A DNA stretch of 25,893 nucleotides from an uncultured Collinsella sp. (GCA_900538305.1 UPXY01000022.1:1-25893), one strand, 5' to 3'; positions 6,683 through 14,640 are shown, counted from the first letter of the stretch. Numbers and translations: made by a program. Notes: generated by a model from the letters alone, not told the origin.

Positions 6683-7552
6683 CTACTCCCCCGCCTTGAC
6701 CTCATCCCAGAGCCGGTTGAGCTCTGCGGTTGATAGCTCCTCGACGCTCGTGCCGCGCGTCCGCGCAAGGTGCTCGACCGCCTCCCAGCGCGTACGGAAC
6801 TTCATGGTGCTCGCCCGCAAGGCGCTCTCGGCGTCGATGCCCTCGCGACGCGCGACGTTCACGAGTGCGAACAGCATGTCGCCGAACTCCATCGCCCGCG
6901 CCTCGCTGCCCGGCTCTTCGCGCTCGAACTCCGCGCGTTCCGAGCCGACCTGCGCCCACACGTCGTCCACCGTGTCCCATTCGAAGCCCACTGCGGCGGC
7001 CTTGCGCGAGACCTTCTGCGCCTGCATGAGCGCCGGGAGCGCCCGGGGCACGCTTTCGAGCAGACCCTTCGGCCGCTCCTCTAACGCAGCAGCTTCGGCA
7101 TCGCCCTGCGCTTTTTCTGCCAGCTTCACCTGATTCCAGATGTCGAGCACCTCGGCAGCGTCGTGCGCGCCGCCGCGATCGCCGAACACATGCGGATGCC
7201 GGCGAACGAGCTTCTCATCGAGCCCGCGCACCACGTCGTCGATGGTGAACGAGCCTTCGTCGGCTGCGATCTGGGCGTGCAGCATGACCTGCATGAGCAC
7301 GTCGCCGAGCTCTTCGCACAGGTGGACCTCGTCGCCTTCCTCGATGCAGTCGACGGCCTCGTACGCCTCCTCCACCATGTTCTTCGCGATGGAGGCGTGC
7401 GTCTGCTCGCGATCCCACGGGCAACCGTCGGGCTGGCGCAGGCGCCAGATGGTCTCGGTAAGCGCATCGAACGCCTCGCTCGCATCGATACGGGTCGAGC
7501 GGTCGCGTTCGCCTGCGTTCCGGGGCGTAGCCATATCCCTCGTCTCAGACAT
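6683..7552 (-). CDS. mazG: MazG nucleotide pyrophosphohydrolase
   Basis: MazG hydrolyses (d)NTPs to monophosphates and cleans up damaged nucleotides. The 289-residue protein has two MazG domains. The N-terminal one has CPWDREQTHASI, NMVEEAYEAVD (61-65 EEAYE) and EELGDVLMQVMLHA (80-84), which form the Mg-binding set. The C-terminal one is more degenerate (VGFEWDTVDDVW, ERAEFE, EFGDMLFALVNVAR). The start ATG at 7552 has GAGGAGG upstream and follows the stop codon of the upstream phosphodiesterase gene without any gap, so the two are translationally linked. A second ATG six codons in is possible. Confidence 0.95.
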   Translation of the reverse strand: MSETRDMATPRNAGERDRSTRIDASEAFDALTETIWRLRQPDGCPWDREQTHASIAKNMVEEAYEAVDCIEEGDEVHLCEELGDVLMQVMLHAQIAADEGSFTIDDVVRGLDEKLVRRHPHVFGDRGGAHDAAEVLDIWNQVKLAEKAQGDAEAAALEERPKGLLESVPRALPALMQAQKVSRKAAAVGFEWDTVDDVWAQVGSERAEFEREEPGSEARAMEFGDMLFALVNVARREGIDAESALRASTMKFRTRWEAVEHLARTRGTSVEELSTAELNRLWDEVKAGE

Positions 7553-8122
7553 CTAGGCCTCCTCGAGGATCACATGGCGGAATGCCTTCTCAACCGGGCG
7601 TCCGCTTTCGTAGATGCCGAAGCTGTGGCTGCCGTCCTTGGGGATACCCACGCTACCGGGGTTGAACGCCCAGACATCCGGAGCTGCCGGCACGGGCTCG
7701 TTCACCTTGACGTGCGTATGCCCGTACACGATGGCAGATCCCTTCGGGAGCGCCGGCAGGTTGTCGACGCTGTTGTGGAAGCCCGCGCCGAAGATATGCC
7801 CGTGCGTGAAGAACAGGGTGCGCCCGGCATCGTCGACGAGCTCGCAATAATCCGCCATGCAGGGGAAATCGAGCACCATCTGGTCGACTTCCGCCTCGCA
7901 GTTTCCGCGCACGGCGAGCAGCGCGCCCGTCTTTGCGAACTCGTTAAGCAGCGGAATGACCTTCTTGGGGGCATACTCACGCGGAAGGTCGTTGCGCGGC
8001 CCGTGGTAGAGCACGTCGCCTAGGAGTACCACGCGGTCGACCTGCTCGGTCTCTATGGCACGCATGAGGCGCTCCGCCCAATACGCGGAGCCATGGATGT
8101 CTGAAGCGATGGCGATCTTCAT
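7553..8122 (-). CDS. yfcE: YfcE/MJ0936-family metallophosphodiesterase
   Basis: Members are calcineurin-like phosphoesterases with a two-metal site, active on model phosphodiesters; the natural substrate is uncertain. The 189-residue protein shows all metal motifs: SDIHG (D8, H10), LLGDVLYHGPRN (D36), VRGNCEAEVDQ (N74), FFTHGH (H107) and YGHTHV (H135, H137), ending with NPGSVGIPKDG. The ATG at 8122 has AGAGGT upstream; the open frame runs on upstream over larC without meaning. It sits between larC (47-base gap) and mazG (adjacent) and is probably part of one larB-larC-yfcE-mazG transcript. Confidence 0.92.
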   Translation of the reverse strand: MKIAIASDIHGSAYWAERLMRAIETEQVDRVVLLGDVLYHGPRNDLPREYAPKKVIPLLNEFAKTGALLAVRGNCEAEVDQMVLDFPCMADYCELVDDAGRTLFFTHGHIFGAGFHNSVDNLPALPKGSAIVYGHTHVKVNEPVPAAPDVWAFNPGSVGIPKDGSHSFGIYESGRPVEKAFRHVILEEA

Positions 8123-8169
8123 GGATGTACCTCTTTCCGTGAGTGCATCAGGCGTTGAGTGGGAGATCG

Positions 8170-9588
8170 TCACACGCTCAAAGAGGAGCGCGTGGCGTTC
8201 ATGACGGTTTGGAACGAAAGGCGCTCGCGACGGGCGATGGCGGCGACGTCCTCGTATTCCGGCATGCCGCGGAGCGAGCCGTCCGGAAGCGTGACGACCT
8301 TCATTCGCACCTCGCCCCACGGAGTCGGCACGGTCGTCCATGCGCGCTCGAGTACCGTACGGTCGCAGAGCCAGCGGCGGACGCCGATGGTGGTCGTCTC
8401 GGAAAAGATGATGCCCTCCAGGCGCTCGGCGTCCTCGATGGCCGCGATCACCTGAAGCTGCCAGGCCGGCCTCCCCTTTTTCGTGAATATAGGCACCCAA
8501 TGGACCTCGCGGGCACCCGCTTCGCGCAGCCGCTCGGCGGCGTAGGCGAGGACCTCGCCGGAGGCGTCGTCGATATCGCATTCGAGGCGGACGATCGAGG
8601 CGGGCATCGCCGCGTCGATCGTGGGGTGCGGCGCGTCCCCCTCTGCAAGCTCGCCTCCTCGCGACTTCACCTCGCCTGCAAGTGCAGCGCTGTGCAGGTT
8701 GTACGGCGACGCAGCGGAAACCCGCTCCGCACCGTCTTGCGGATGCCATGCGAGATCAGAAACCCCTCCGGGAAGCTCTTCGATGATGAGCGCGCGCACG
8801 AGGCTCGGCCGCTCATAGGTTCGCTTGCCCGCGCCGAGACCGACCGCCTTCACGCAGAACCGCTCCGGGAGCTCGCGCTCTGCCTCGAGCGCGGCGACGA
8901 TGGCGGCTCCCGTGGGCGTGACGAGCTCGCCTTCGACATCGCACACGGAAAGCGGCAGGCCGTGGGCTTCGACGATATTGAGCGTCGCCGGGACCGGCAC
9001 GGGAATAACGCCGTGCTCGCAACGGATCGTCCCGCGCCCATCCTTGAGCACCGGCACGATCACACGGTCGATATCCAAATCATCGATCGCCACGGCCGTG
9101 GAAACGATATCGACGATTGAGTCGACGGCACCGACCTCGTGGAAATGAACCTCGTCCAGCGGCACGCCGTGCGCCTTCGCCTCGGCGTGTGCAAGGACGT
9201 CGACGATGCGATGCGCCAGGGCGCGTGCACGGGGCGTCATCTCGCCCACGTCGATGATGGCGTCGATGTCGGCAGGTCCGCGGTGGGCGTGGTGATGGGC
9301 GTGGGTGTGGGCGTGGGCGTGGGCGTGGGCGTGGGCGTCGTCCCGCCCATGCAGGTACGCCATGTCGTGGTCGTGGTTCTCGAACCCGGGATCGAGCACG
9401 ACGTCGAAATCGCAGCAATCAAGACCGGCCTTGAAGACGCGGCCGATCTTCACCTCATACCCTTCGACGGGCAGGCTGTCGAGCGCTGCGCGCAAAACCT
9501 CCTCCCGCGCACCGAGGTCGAGCAGGGCGGCGACGGTCATATCGCCGCTGATGCCGCATGTGCAGTCCAAATACAGGGTCTTCCCCAT
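8170..9588 (-). CDS. larC: LarC, nickel insertion protein for the pincer cofactor
   Basis: LarC inserts nickel into the pyridinium bis-thiocarboxylic acid mononucleotide, completing the nickel-pincer cofactor used by lactate racemase and related enzymes. The 472-residue protein starts MGKTLYLDCTCGISGDMTVAALLDLG, typical of LarC. It carries a His/Asp-rich stretch at about 72-103 with many Ala-His repeats, then HGVPLDEVHFHEVGAVDSIVDIV and PTGAAI. The C-terminal part has RLECDIDDASGE and GRPAWQLQVI. In Lactobacillus larC is split and joined by frameshifting; here it is one frame. The ATG at 9588 has GGGAGAGGG upstream. larB lies 48 bases upstream. Confidence 0.95.
   Translation of the reverse strand: MGKTLYLDCTCGISGDMTVAALLDLGAREEVLRAALDSLPVEGYEVKIGRVFKAGLDCCDFDVVLDPGFENHDHDMAYLHGRDDAHAHAHAHAHTHAHHHAHRGPADIDAIIDVGEMTPRARALAHRIVDVLAHAEAKAHGVPLDEVHFHEVGAVDSIVDIVSTAVAIDDLDIDRVIVPVLKDGRGTIRCEHGVIPVPVPATLNIVEAHGLPLSVCDVEGELVTPTGAAIVAALEAERELPERFCVKAVGLGAGKRTYERPSLVRALIIEELPGGVSDLAWHPQDGAERVSAASPYNLHSAALAGEVKSRGGELAEGDAPHPTIDAAMPASIVRLECDIDDASGEVLAYAAERLREAGAREVHWVPIFTKKGRPAWQLQVIAAIEDAERLEGIIFSETTTIGVRRWLCDRTVLERAWTTVPTPWGEVRMKVVTLPDGSLRGMPEYEDVAAIARRERLSFQTVMNATRSSLSV
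9283..9339. repeat. GTGGGC hexamer tandem repeat inside larC
   Basis: Five perfect GTGGGC copies lie at 9307-9336, with degenerate copies on the left side. On the coding strand they give alternating GCC and CAC codons, the Ala-His repeats of the LarC metal-binding segment. Such hexamer runs can change copy number by slippage without breaking the frame. Confidence 0.85.
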
Positions 9589-9636
9589 GATCCCTCTCCC
9601 TTGGCGGGACATCAAAACGAGGTGCCGTCCCAGCCC

Positions 9637-10401
9637 CTAAATACGTCTACCCGGAAGATGGTTGATGAGCGACGCCTGATACGCCGCACCGAAACCGTTG
9701 TCGATATTCACGACAGACAAGCCGCTCGCGCAGCTATTCACCATAGCGAGAAGTGCGGAAAGGCCGCCGAGGTTCGCCCCGTACCCCTCGCTCGTGGGCA
9801 CCGCGATGACCGGACAGGCAGCAAGGCCTGCCACGACGCTCGGAAGCGCCCCCTCCATACCCGCGATGGCGATGATCACCTGTGCGCGGGCGATCTTATC
9901 GGCATGGCGCAGCAACCGATGGATCCCCGCCACGCCGGCGTCTTGCACACACGTGACGTGATTGCCCAGAAAGCGCGCCGTGAGCTCTGCCTCCGCCGCG
10001 ACGGGGGCATCGCTCGTACCCGCTGTGACGATGAGGATCTCACCGTTGCCGTCCGGCTCGGGAAGCTCGCCCGCGACCGCCGCACGGGCTTCGGCATGGT
10101 ACGCAAGCTCGCAGCCGAGCGCAGTGAGCGCGCGGTGCTTCTCCTCGTCGAGGCGCGTCACGAGGATGTGCCTCTGGCCGGCGTCGCGCATCGCGCCGAT
10201 GATGCCGACGATCTGCTCGGGAGTCTTCCCGGCCCCGTAAACGACCTCGGACACGCCCGTGCGCAGGCCGCGCGCCGTATCCACCTGGGCATACCCCATA
10301 TCGGAAACGCTTTCAAGGCGAACGCGATCCACCAGGTCGCGAGCGGAAAGCTCTCCCGCCGCGACGGCGCGCGCCAACGCCTCCAGATCAGATGCATCCA
10401 T
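9637..10401 (-). CDS. larB: LarB, nickel-pincer cofactor carboxylase
   Basis: LarB carboxylates and hydrolyses nicotinic acid adenine dinucleotide in the first step of nickel-pincer cofactor synthesis. Its C-terminal half resembles PurE. The 254-residue protein has EVVYGAGKTPEQIVGI (about 55-70), IVTAGTSDAPVAAEA, then the PurE-like IAGMEGALPSVVAGL, VPTSEGYGANLGGLSALLAMVNSCASG and VVNIDNGFGAA. The start ATG at 10401 has GGAAGGA upstream. It is the first gene of the larB-larC pair and is divergent from the small membrane gene at 10516. Confidence 0.95.
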   Translation of the reverse strand: MDASDLEALARAVAAGELSARDLVDRVRLESVSDMGYAQVDTARGLRTGVSEVVYGAGKTPEQIVGIIGAMRDAGQRHILVTRLDEEKHRALTALGCELAYHAEARAAVAGELPEPDGNGEILIVTAGTSDAPVAAEAELTARFLGNHVTCVQDAGVAGIHRLLRHADKIARAQVIIAIAGMEGALPSVVAGLAACPVIAVPTSEGYGANLGGLSALLAMVNSCASGLSVVNIDNGFGAAYQASLINHLPGRRI

Positions 10402-10420
10402 GGTGTTCCTTCCCGAAGCA

Positions 10421-10451
10421 TTGCCCTCTATGGTAGCAGCTCGCCTATAAT
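10421..10451 (+). promoter_or_regulatory. Candidate promoter of the small membrane gene
   Basis: TTGCCC (10421-10426) and a perfect TATAAT (10446-10451) are separated by 19 bases, slightly long. The -10 box lies 64 bases before the start codon at 10516. The region is shared with larB on the other strand. Confidence 0.45.
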
Positions 10452-10515
10452 CATGTAGCGCGGCGCCACTCGGCGCTGCCCGCATGCACCGTCACCGAGT
10501 ACGCGAGGAGCCCCC

Positions 10516-10854
10516 ATGAGCACGCACGACGAACTCGATACCTTCGATACCGAATTGGATGAGCAGCCCGACAAGTCGCCGTGGCAGCCCGGCCCCGCTC
10601 TGCCCTTCACCGCGCTCGCGCTCTGCGTTGCGGGCGTGGTCATCGGCTACTACTTCATCTGGCTTCTGGGAGCGGCGATGCTCATCGCGAGCATCGTGTG
10701 CGGCGTCATCACACTCCGTCGCCATGCACCGTACCGCTGGGCAGCGATCATCGCCATCACGCTGAGTGCCATCGCGCTCATCTTCGCTGCAGCGGTGATC
10801 AGCGTCATCGTCTACCAGGTGCAGCACGCGGAAGAGCTGCTCGCAGCGATGTAG
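10516..10854 (+). CDS. Small multi-pass membrane protein
   Basis: I cannot name this 112-residue protein. It has an acidic N-terminus (MSTHDELDTFDTELDEQPD), then about three hydrophobic segments: 30-46 (FTALALCVAGVVIGYYF), 48-66 (WLLGAAMLIASIVCGVITL) and 75-100 (AAIIAITLSAIALIFAAAVISVIVYQ). The spacing, with RRHAPYRW between the second and third segment, resembles small DUF4190-like membrane proteins, but this is only a resemblance. The ATG has GAGGAG nine bases upstream. It is a single gene, with larB divergent and the ArsC-like gene convergent. Confidence 0.75.
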   Translation: MSTHDELDTFDTELDEQPDKSPWQPGPALPFTALALCVAGVVIGYYFIWLLGAAMLIASIVCGVITLRRHAPYRWAAIIAITLSAIALIFAAAVISVIVYQVQHAEELLAAM

Positions 10855-10908
10855 CACGCGGCAGCGCCTCGAGTCGGGGCCCGCTCACACACGCGCGATG
10901 CGAGCGCG

Positions 10909-11280
10909 CTACCGCAGCGCCGCCTCCCATTCCGCAGGCTTGAACCCCACGAGCACGATATCACCCGCAACGACGATGGGGCGCTTCACAAGCATGCCAT
11001 CAGTTGCGAGGAGTGCGCGGGCATCTTCGTCCGACATGCCAGCATCGAGCTGCGCCTTCACGCCAAGCTCGCGATACTTCATGCCGCTCGTGTTGAAGAA
11101 GCGCCGAAGCGGCAGGCCGGACTGTTCCTGCCATGCCTCGATCTCATCTGCGGTGGGGTTGCTCTCCACGATATGGCGGTCGGTATGCGCGATGCCGTGA
11201 TCGTCGAGCCAACGCTTGGCTTTCTTGCAGGTGGAACAGGGTGGGTATTCAATGAACAGAACGGGTTCGGAAGCTGCCAT
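10909..11280 (-). CDS. ArsC/Spx-family thioredoxin-fold protein
   Basis: The family includes arsenate reductase-like enzymes and the RNA polymerase-binding regulators Spx and MgsR. The 123-residue protein has FIEYPPCSTCKKAKRWLDDHGI with a C15-x-x-C18 pair, RHIVESNPTADEI, then FFNTSGMKYRELGV and the family proline in MLVKRPIVV. The CxxC at the start of the first helix resembles Spx and YffB/YusI rather than plasmid arsenate reductases, which use CGTS-type motifs. No ars genes are nearby, so a redox role is likelier than arsenic resistance. The ATG has GAGGAGG upstream. It lies 235 bases downstream of hisE on the same strand. Confidence 0.88.
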   Translation of the reverse strand: MAASEPVLFIEYPPCSTCKKAKRWLDDHGIAHTDRHIVESNPTADEIEAWQEQSGLPLRRFFNTSGMKYRELGVKAQLDAGMSDEDARALLATDGMLVKRPIVVAGDIVLVGFKPAEWEAALR

Positions 11281-11515
11281 GGGTTCCTCCTCGAACGTGG
11301 GTCGCTTGCAGTGAATCTTAGCGTACCACGGAGCGAGGAGAGCCTGAGCCCGCCTGGAATCTCAAACCGCCCGACCACCATACGCACGCCAGGCCCTCCG
11401 ACAGCACCTCGGCCTTCGAAGACAGCGGCGCGCCGCCGCGAGCGCCAGATGCCGAGCGGTCGTCAACTGAGGGGTTATCGGCTCTGCCCGAAGTGACGCC
11501 GGAATAGCGAATGGG

Positions 11516-11833
11516 CTAGCGCCGCCGGGCGTCGAGTTCGCCGGCAAGCTCCTCGAGCGTGATGCCATAGCGCTCGAGCACCACAAGCAGATGGTACACA
11601 AGGTCACCAGCCTCGTAGCGGATATGATCGTGGTCGTGGTCCTTCACCGCCATCACGACCTCGCACGACTCCTCCACGAGCTTTTTCAGCAGGCTATCCT
11701 CTTTGCCGGAAAGCAGCCGCGCGGTATAGCTTTCCTCGGGCGACGCCGTGACGCGGCTGTGGATGACCTCCGCCAAGCCGGTAATTGTCGCGCCGATATC
11801 TCCATCATGCACGTTTGCGGTTCTCTCGCCCAT
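11516..11833 (-). CDS. hisE: Phosphoribosyl-ATP pyrophosphatase
   Basis: HisE releases pyrophosphate from phosphoribosyl-ATP, the second step of histidine synthesis. The 105-residue protein has the MazG-like helical core: SYTARLLSGKEDSLLKKLVEESCEVVMAVKDHDHDHIRYEAGDLVYHLLVVL, with EESCE and EAGDL as metal-binding acids. The ATG has AGGAG upstream and lies 10 bases behind hisI, with which many bacteria fuse it. It is the last his gene of the minus-strand operon. I see no convincing terminator in the 235 bases before the ArsC-like gene. Confidence 0.96.
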   Translation of the reverse strand: MGERTANVHDGDIGATITGLAEVIHSRVTASPEESYTARLLSGKEDSLLKKLVEESCEVVMAVKDHDHDHIRYEAGDLVYHLLVVLERYGITLEELAGELDARRR

Positions 11834-11843
11834 ACTTCGGCTC

Positions 11844-12161
11844 CTAACTCAACTCGGTGAAGAAGCAGGTGCGGTTGCCCGTATGGCACGCCGGGCCGGG
11901 GGAATCCACCTTCGCGAGGAGCGTGTCGGCGTCGCAATCGACGAGCAGCTCCTTGACCTGCTGCATGTTGCCACTCGTGGCGCCTTTGTTCCACAGCTCC
12001 TGCCTGCTGCGACTCCAAAACCACGTGGTGCCCGTCTCTTGTGTGAGGCGCAGCGACTCGGCATTCATCCACGCCACCATGAGCACCTCGCCGGTGTCGT
12101 ATTGCTGCACCACACAGGGGATGAGCCCACAATCGTCGAACGTAAGGTCATCTACGGTCAT
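11844..12161 (-). CDS. hisI: Phosphoribosyl-AMP cyclohydrolase
   Basis: HisI opens the adenine ring of phosphoribosyl-AMP, the third step of histidine synthesis. The 105-residue protein has GLIPCVVQQYDTGEVLMVAWMN, TGTTWFWSRSRQELWNKGATSGN and DCDADTLLAKV with the metal-binding aspartates, and ends with the zinc motif GPACHTGNRTCFF. It is complete and of standard length for the unfused form. GGAGGAG precedes the ATG. It follows hisF after a gap of 186 bases that holds a palindromic repeat cluster. Confidence 0.96.
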   Translation of the reverse strand: MTVDDLTFDDCGLIPCVVQQYDTGEVLMVAWMNAESLRLTQETGTTWFWSRSRQELWNKGATSGNMQQVKELLVDCDADTLLAKVDSPGPACHTGNRTCFFTELS

Positions 12162-12203
12162 ATCCTATCGCTCCTCCATTCTTGATTCGCGCAGCAAAGC
12201 AGC

Positions 12204-12240
12204 GTGACAGCGGTGCCAGGGGAAACTGTCACGTTTGGCC
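12204..12240 (+). repeat. Palindromic repeat unit 1 in the hisF-hisI gap
   Basis: The unit starts GTGACAGCGGTGCCAGGGGA and ends in CTGTCACGTTTGGCC, so GTGACAG and CTGTCAC can pair as a hairpin. The end overlaps a perfect 14-base palindrome CGTTTGGCCAAACG (12232-12245). It matches the inverted unit 3 except for one T. Confidence 0.9.
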
Positions 12241-12253
12241 AAACGGAAACGGT

Positions 12254-12284
12254 GTGACAACGGTGCCAGGGGAAACTGTCACGT
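12254..12284 (+). repeat. Palindromic repeat unit 2 in the hisF-hisI gap
   Basis: The same core as unit 1 with one change, GTGACAA in place of GTGACAG. It is followed by another CTGTCACG, so it may be the product of a partial duplication. Confidence 0.85.
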
Positions 12285-12299
12285 TTCTGTCACGCCTCT

Positions 12300-12337
12300 G
12301 GCCAAAACGTGACAGTTTCCCCTGGCACCGCTGTCAC
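12300..12337 (-). repeat. Palindromic repeat unit 3, inverted
   Basis: The reverse complement of unit 1 with one extra T (GTTTTGGCC). Units 1 and 3 can therefore form one long stem of about 37 pairs enclosing unit 2. It ends ten bases before the hisF stop codon, so it lies in the his transcript. Confidence 0.9.
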
Positions 12338-12347
12338 GCCTTGCGCT

Positions 12348-13130
12348 TTAGAAATCGAGCCGCACGGGGATTCCCTGCGCCGCCATATACTCCTTCACCT
12401 CGCGGATGCTGAACGTCCCGAAATGGAACACGCTCGCCGCGAGCACGGCATCGGCCTCGCCCTCGATGATGCCTTCAGCGAAATGCTCGAGCGAGCCCAC
12501 GCCGCCCGACGCGATGACGGGGATAGGCACGGCGCGCGCCACCGCACGCGTGAGCGCAAGGTCGAACCCCTCCTTCGTGCCGTCACGATCCATGCTCGTA
12601 AGCAAGATCTCGCCGGCACCGCGCCGCGCGGCCTCCTCCGCCCACGCTACGGCGTCGATGCCCGTAGGCGTGCGACCGCCCGCGGTGTACACCTCCCAGC
12701 GATCCGCCCCCGGAGCACCGGGCTCGCCCACGCGCTTCGCATCGATGGCACAGATCACCGCCTGGCTGCCGAATGCCGCCGCCGCGGCCGAGATGAGAGA
12801 GGGATCCTTCACGGCGGCGGAGTTGAGCGAAACCTTGTCCGCCCCCGCGGCGACCATCTGCCGCATCCCCACAAGGTCACGGAACCCTCCGCCCACGGTA
12901 TAGGGGATGGCGAGCTCGCTCGCCGCGCGCGCCGCCATATCGATGGTCGTGGCGCGGTTGTCGCTCGTCGCTGTGATATCGAGAAAGATGACCTCGTCGG
13001 CACCGGCGGCGTCATAGGCGGCCGCAAGCTCCACCGGGTCGCCCGCATCGCGGAGCGCCACGAAGTTCACGCCCTTTACGACGCGGCCGTCTTTCACATC
13101 CAAACAGGGAATCACGCGTTTGGTGAGCAT
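12348..13130 (-). CDS. hisF: Imidazole glycerol phosphate synthase, cyclase subunit
   Basis: HisF uses the ammonia from HisH to make imidazole glycerol phosphate and AICAR. The 260-residue beta/alpha barrel starts MLTKRVIPCLDVKDGRVVKGVNF with the catalytic D11. It has FLDITATSDNR, YTVGGGFRD, KVSLNSAAV, VICAIDAKR with catalytic D130, LLTSMDRDGTKEGFD and ASGGVGSLEHF phosphate-binding motifs. The ATG at 13130 has GGAGGGGAGG upstream and overlaps the end of hisA by 19 bases. It is complete and typical. Confidence 0.97.
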   Translation of the reverse strand: MLTKRVIPCLDVKDGRVVKGVNFVALRDAGDPVELAAAYDAAGADEVIFLDITATSDNRATTIDMAARAASELAIPYTVGGGFRDLVGMRQMVAAGADKVSLNSAAVKDPSLISAAAAAFGSQAVICAIDAKRVGEPGAPGADRWEVYTAGGRTPTGIDAVAWAEEAARRGAGEILLTSMDRDGTKEGFDLALTRAVARAVPIPVIASGGVGSLEHFAEGIIEGEADAVLAASVFHFGTFSIREVKEYMAAQGIPVRLDF

Positions 13131-13876
13131 GTCGCCTCCCCTCCGCACGCGGCGTCGAGCGCCTCGTGCAAGGTGAACGCGCCCTCGTAGAGCGCACGGC
13201 CAGTAATCGCCCCTTCGATAACGTCTTCACCGAGCTCCGCGAGCGCGCGGATATCATCGAGCGAGGAAATGCCGCCAGATGCCACCACGGGAAAGCCGGC
13301 AACCTCGGCGATATGCCGATACGCCTCCACGTCGACGCCCGTCTGCATACCATCGCGGGCGATATCGGTGAACACCAGATGCTTGAAGCCCAAGCTCGCG
13401 AGCTCGCCCACCACATCGTCGGCGCTGCGCGAAACGCCCTCGCGCCAGCCGTTCACGCGCACCTCGCCGTCGCGCGCCGCGACGTCGGCAACAAGCAGGT
13501 CGCCGAATGCGCGCGCGGCAACCTCGGCAAAGCCTGGCTCGCGCACGAGCACGGTGCCGAGCGAGATGCGCTTCGCTCCCAGCCCCGCAAGCTCGTCGAT
13601 GCGCGCAAGCGACCGTACGCCGCCACCGATATCGACGGATATGCCTTCCACCTCGCAGATGGCGCGGATTGCCTCGGTGTTCGCCGCGCGTGCCGCCTCG
13701 TCCTCTTCGAGGGCGGCGGAAAGATCGACCACGTGGATCCACGTCGCGCCCGCGTCGGCGAACGCGCGCGCCTGAGCAGCCGCGTCTTCGGAATACACCT
13801 TCATATGAGCACGGTCGCCGTGCTCAAGGCGCACGACCTTACCTGCTATAAGGTCGATAGCGGGAAAGAGAATCAT
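13112..13876 (-). CDS. hisA: ProFAR isomerase (HisA)
   Basis: HisA opens the ribose of ProFAR in the fourth step of histidine synthesis. The 254-residue beta/alpha barrel has FPAIDLIAGKVVRL (catalytic D8), WIHVVDLSAAL, SVDIGGGVRS, ISLGTVLV, VFTDIARDGMQTG (catalytic D171) and ASGGISSLDDI. In some actinobacteria a dual PriA enzyme also does the TrpF step; sequence alone does not tell here. The start ATG at 13876 has GGAGGG upstream and overlaps the hisH stop as ATGA. Confidence 0.96.
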   Translation of the reverse strand: MILFPAIDLIAGKVVRLEHGDRAHMKVYSEDAAAQARAFADAGATWIHVVDLSAALEEDEAARAANTEAIRAICEVEGISVDIGGGVRSLARIDELAGLGAKRISLGTVLVREPGFAEVAARAFGDLLVADVAARDGEVRVNGWREGVSRSADDVVGELASLGFKHLVFTDIARDGMQTGVDVEAYRHIAEVAGFPVVASGGISSLDDIRALAELGEDVIEGAITGRALYEGAFTLHEALDAACGGEATCSPNA

Positions 13877-14622
13877 GCTCTGCCCTCCTTGCGCTGAGCG
13901 ACGATCGCAACGAAGTTGCGCAGAATCTCGAGGCCGTGCGCAGACGACTTCTCGGGGTGGAACTGGCAGCCGAAGATGTTGCCGTGCCACACCACGGAGG
14001 CGAAATCACGCGCGTAGAACGTGCGAGCGGCGACGTCATCCAAGGCAACGTCGCCATCGAGCGCGAAGGAATGCGTGAAGTAAAGGTTCGCACCCTCGGC
14101 GAAGCCCTCGAGCAGTGGACACGCCCTGCCAGCGGGCGTGAGGTGTACCTGATCCCAGCCAACATGCGGGACCTTCAACCGCCTGCTCGGCAGCACGGAG
14201 CACGAACCCTCCAGCACGCCAAGACCGCGTACCCAGCGCCGGCCTTCAGCTTCGAAAACCGTGGCAGGCGCAAGGTCGGTACCGCGCACGTCAACCGAAG
14301 CGCATACGGGCACGTCTTCGGGAACGCCTTCGTCTCCGCGTTCGAACAGGAGTTGAAGCCCCAGGCAGATACCTAGAAACGGCGTTCCCGCACCGCGCGC
14401 GACGGCATCGATGACCGCCTGGTCCTGACCCGTTTCGTGCATGAAGGCGATGGCATCGAAAAACGAGCCCACGCCGGGCAGCACGATACCGTCCGCCGCG
14501 CAGATGACAGCGGGATCGTCTGTCACGAGCGCTTCGGCGCCCGCACGGGCAAGGCCGCGTGCCACGCTCGAAAGGTTTCCCTTGTGATAATCGATAACCG
14601 CGATGGTCGGCATGCGTTCCAC
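13873..14622 (-). CDS. hisH: Imidazole glycerol phosphate synthase, glutaminase subunit
   Basis: HisH hydrolyses glutamine and channels ammonia to HisF. The class I amidotransferase has IAVIDYHKGNLSSV, the oxyanion region LPGVGSF, the nucleophile elbow FLGICLGLQLLFE (C86) and the His-Glu pair in CQFHPEKSS (H222, E224), about 249 residues. I place the start at GTG 14622, which has AAAGGA five bases upstream; the ATG at 14613 (MPTIAVIDY) has only distant ribosome binding site support but is the family-like start. The hisB gene ends 52 bases upstream, and that gap holds a short repeat. Confidence 0.95.
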   Translation of the reverse strand: MERMPTIAVIDYHKGNLSSVARGLARAGAEALVTDDPAVICAADGIVLPGVGSFFDAIAFMHETGQDQAVIDAVARGAGTPFLGICLGLQLLFERGDEGVPEDVPVCASVDVRGTDLAPATVFEAEGRRWVRGLGVLEGSCSVLPSRRLKVPHVGWDQVHLTPAGRACPLLEGFAEGANLYFTHSFALDGDVALDDVAARTFYARDFASVVWHGNIFGCQFHPEKSSAHGLEILRNFVAIVAQRKEGRA

Positions 14623-14640
14623 GCGCGTCCTTTCCTCACA

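Noticed and set aside
9237..9422. Repeat-rich frames in the GTGGGC tract (Trp-Ala or Thr-Pro repeats)
   Set aside because: They are shadows of the LarC Ala-His segment in other frames.
10909..11280. Arsenate resistance gene
   Set aside because: The CxxC motif and lack of ars neighbours favour a Spx/YffB-like protein.
12204..12337. CRISPR array
   Set aside because: Only three units, one inverted, with no regular spacers and no cas genes.
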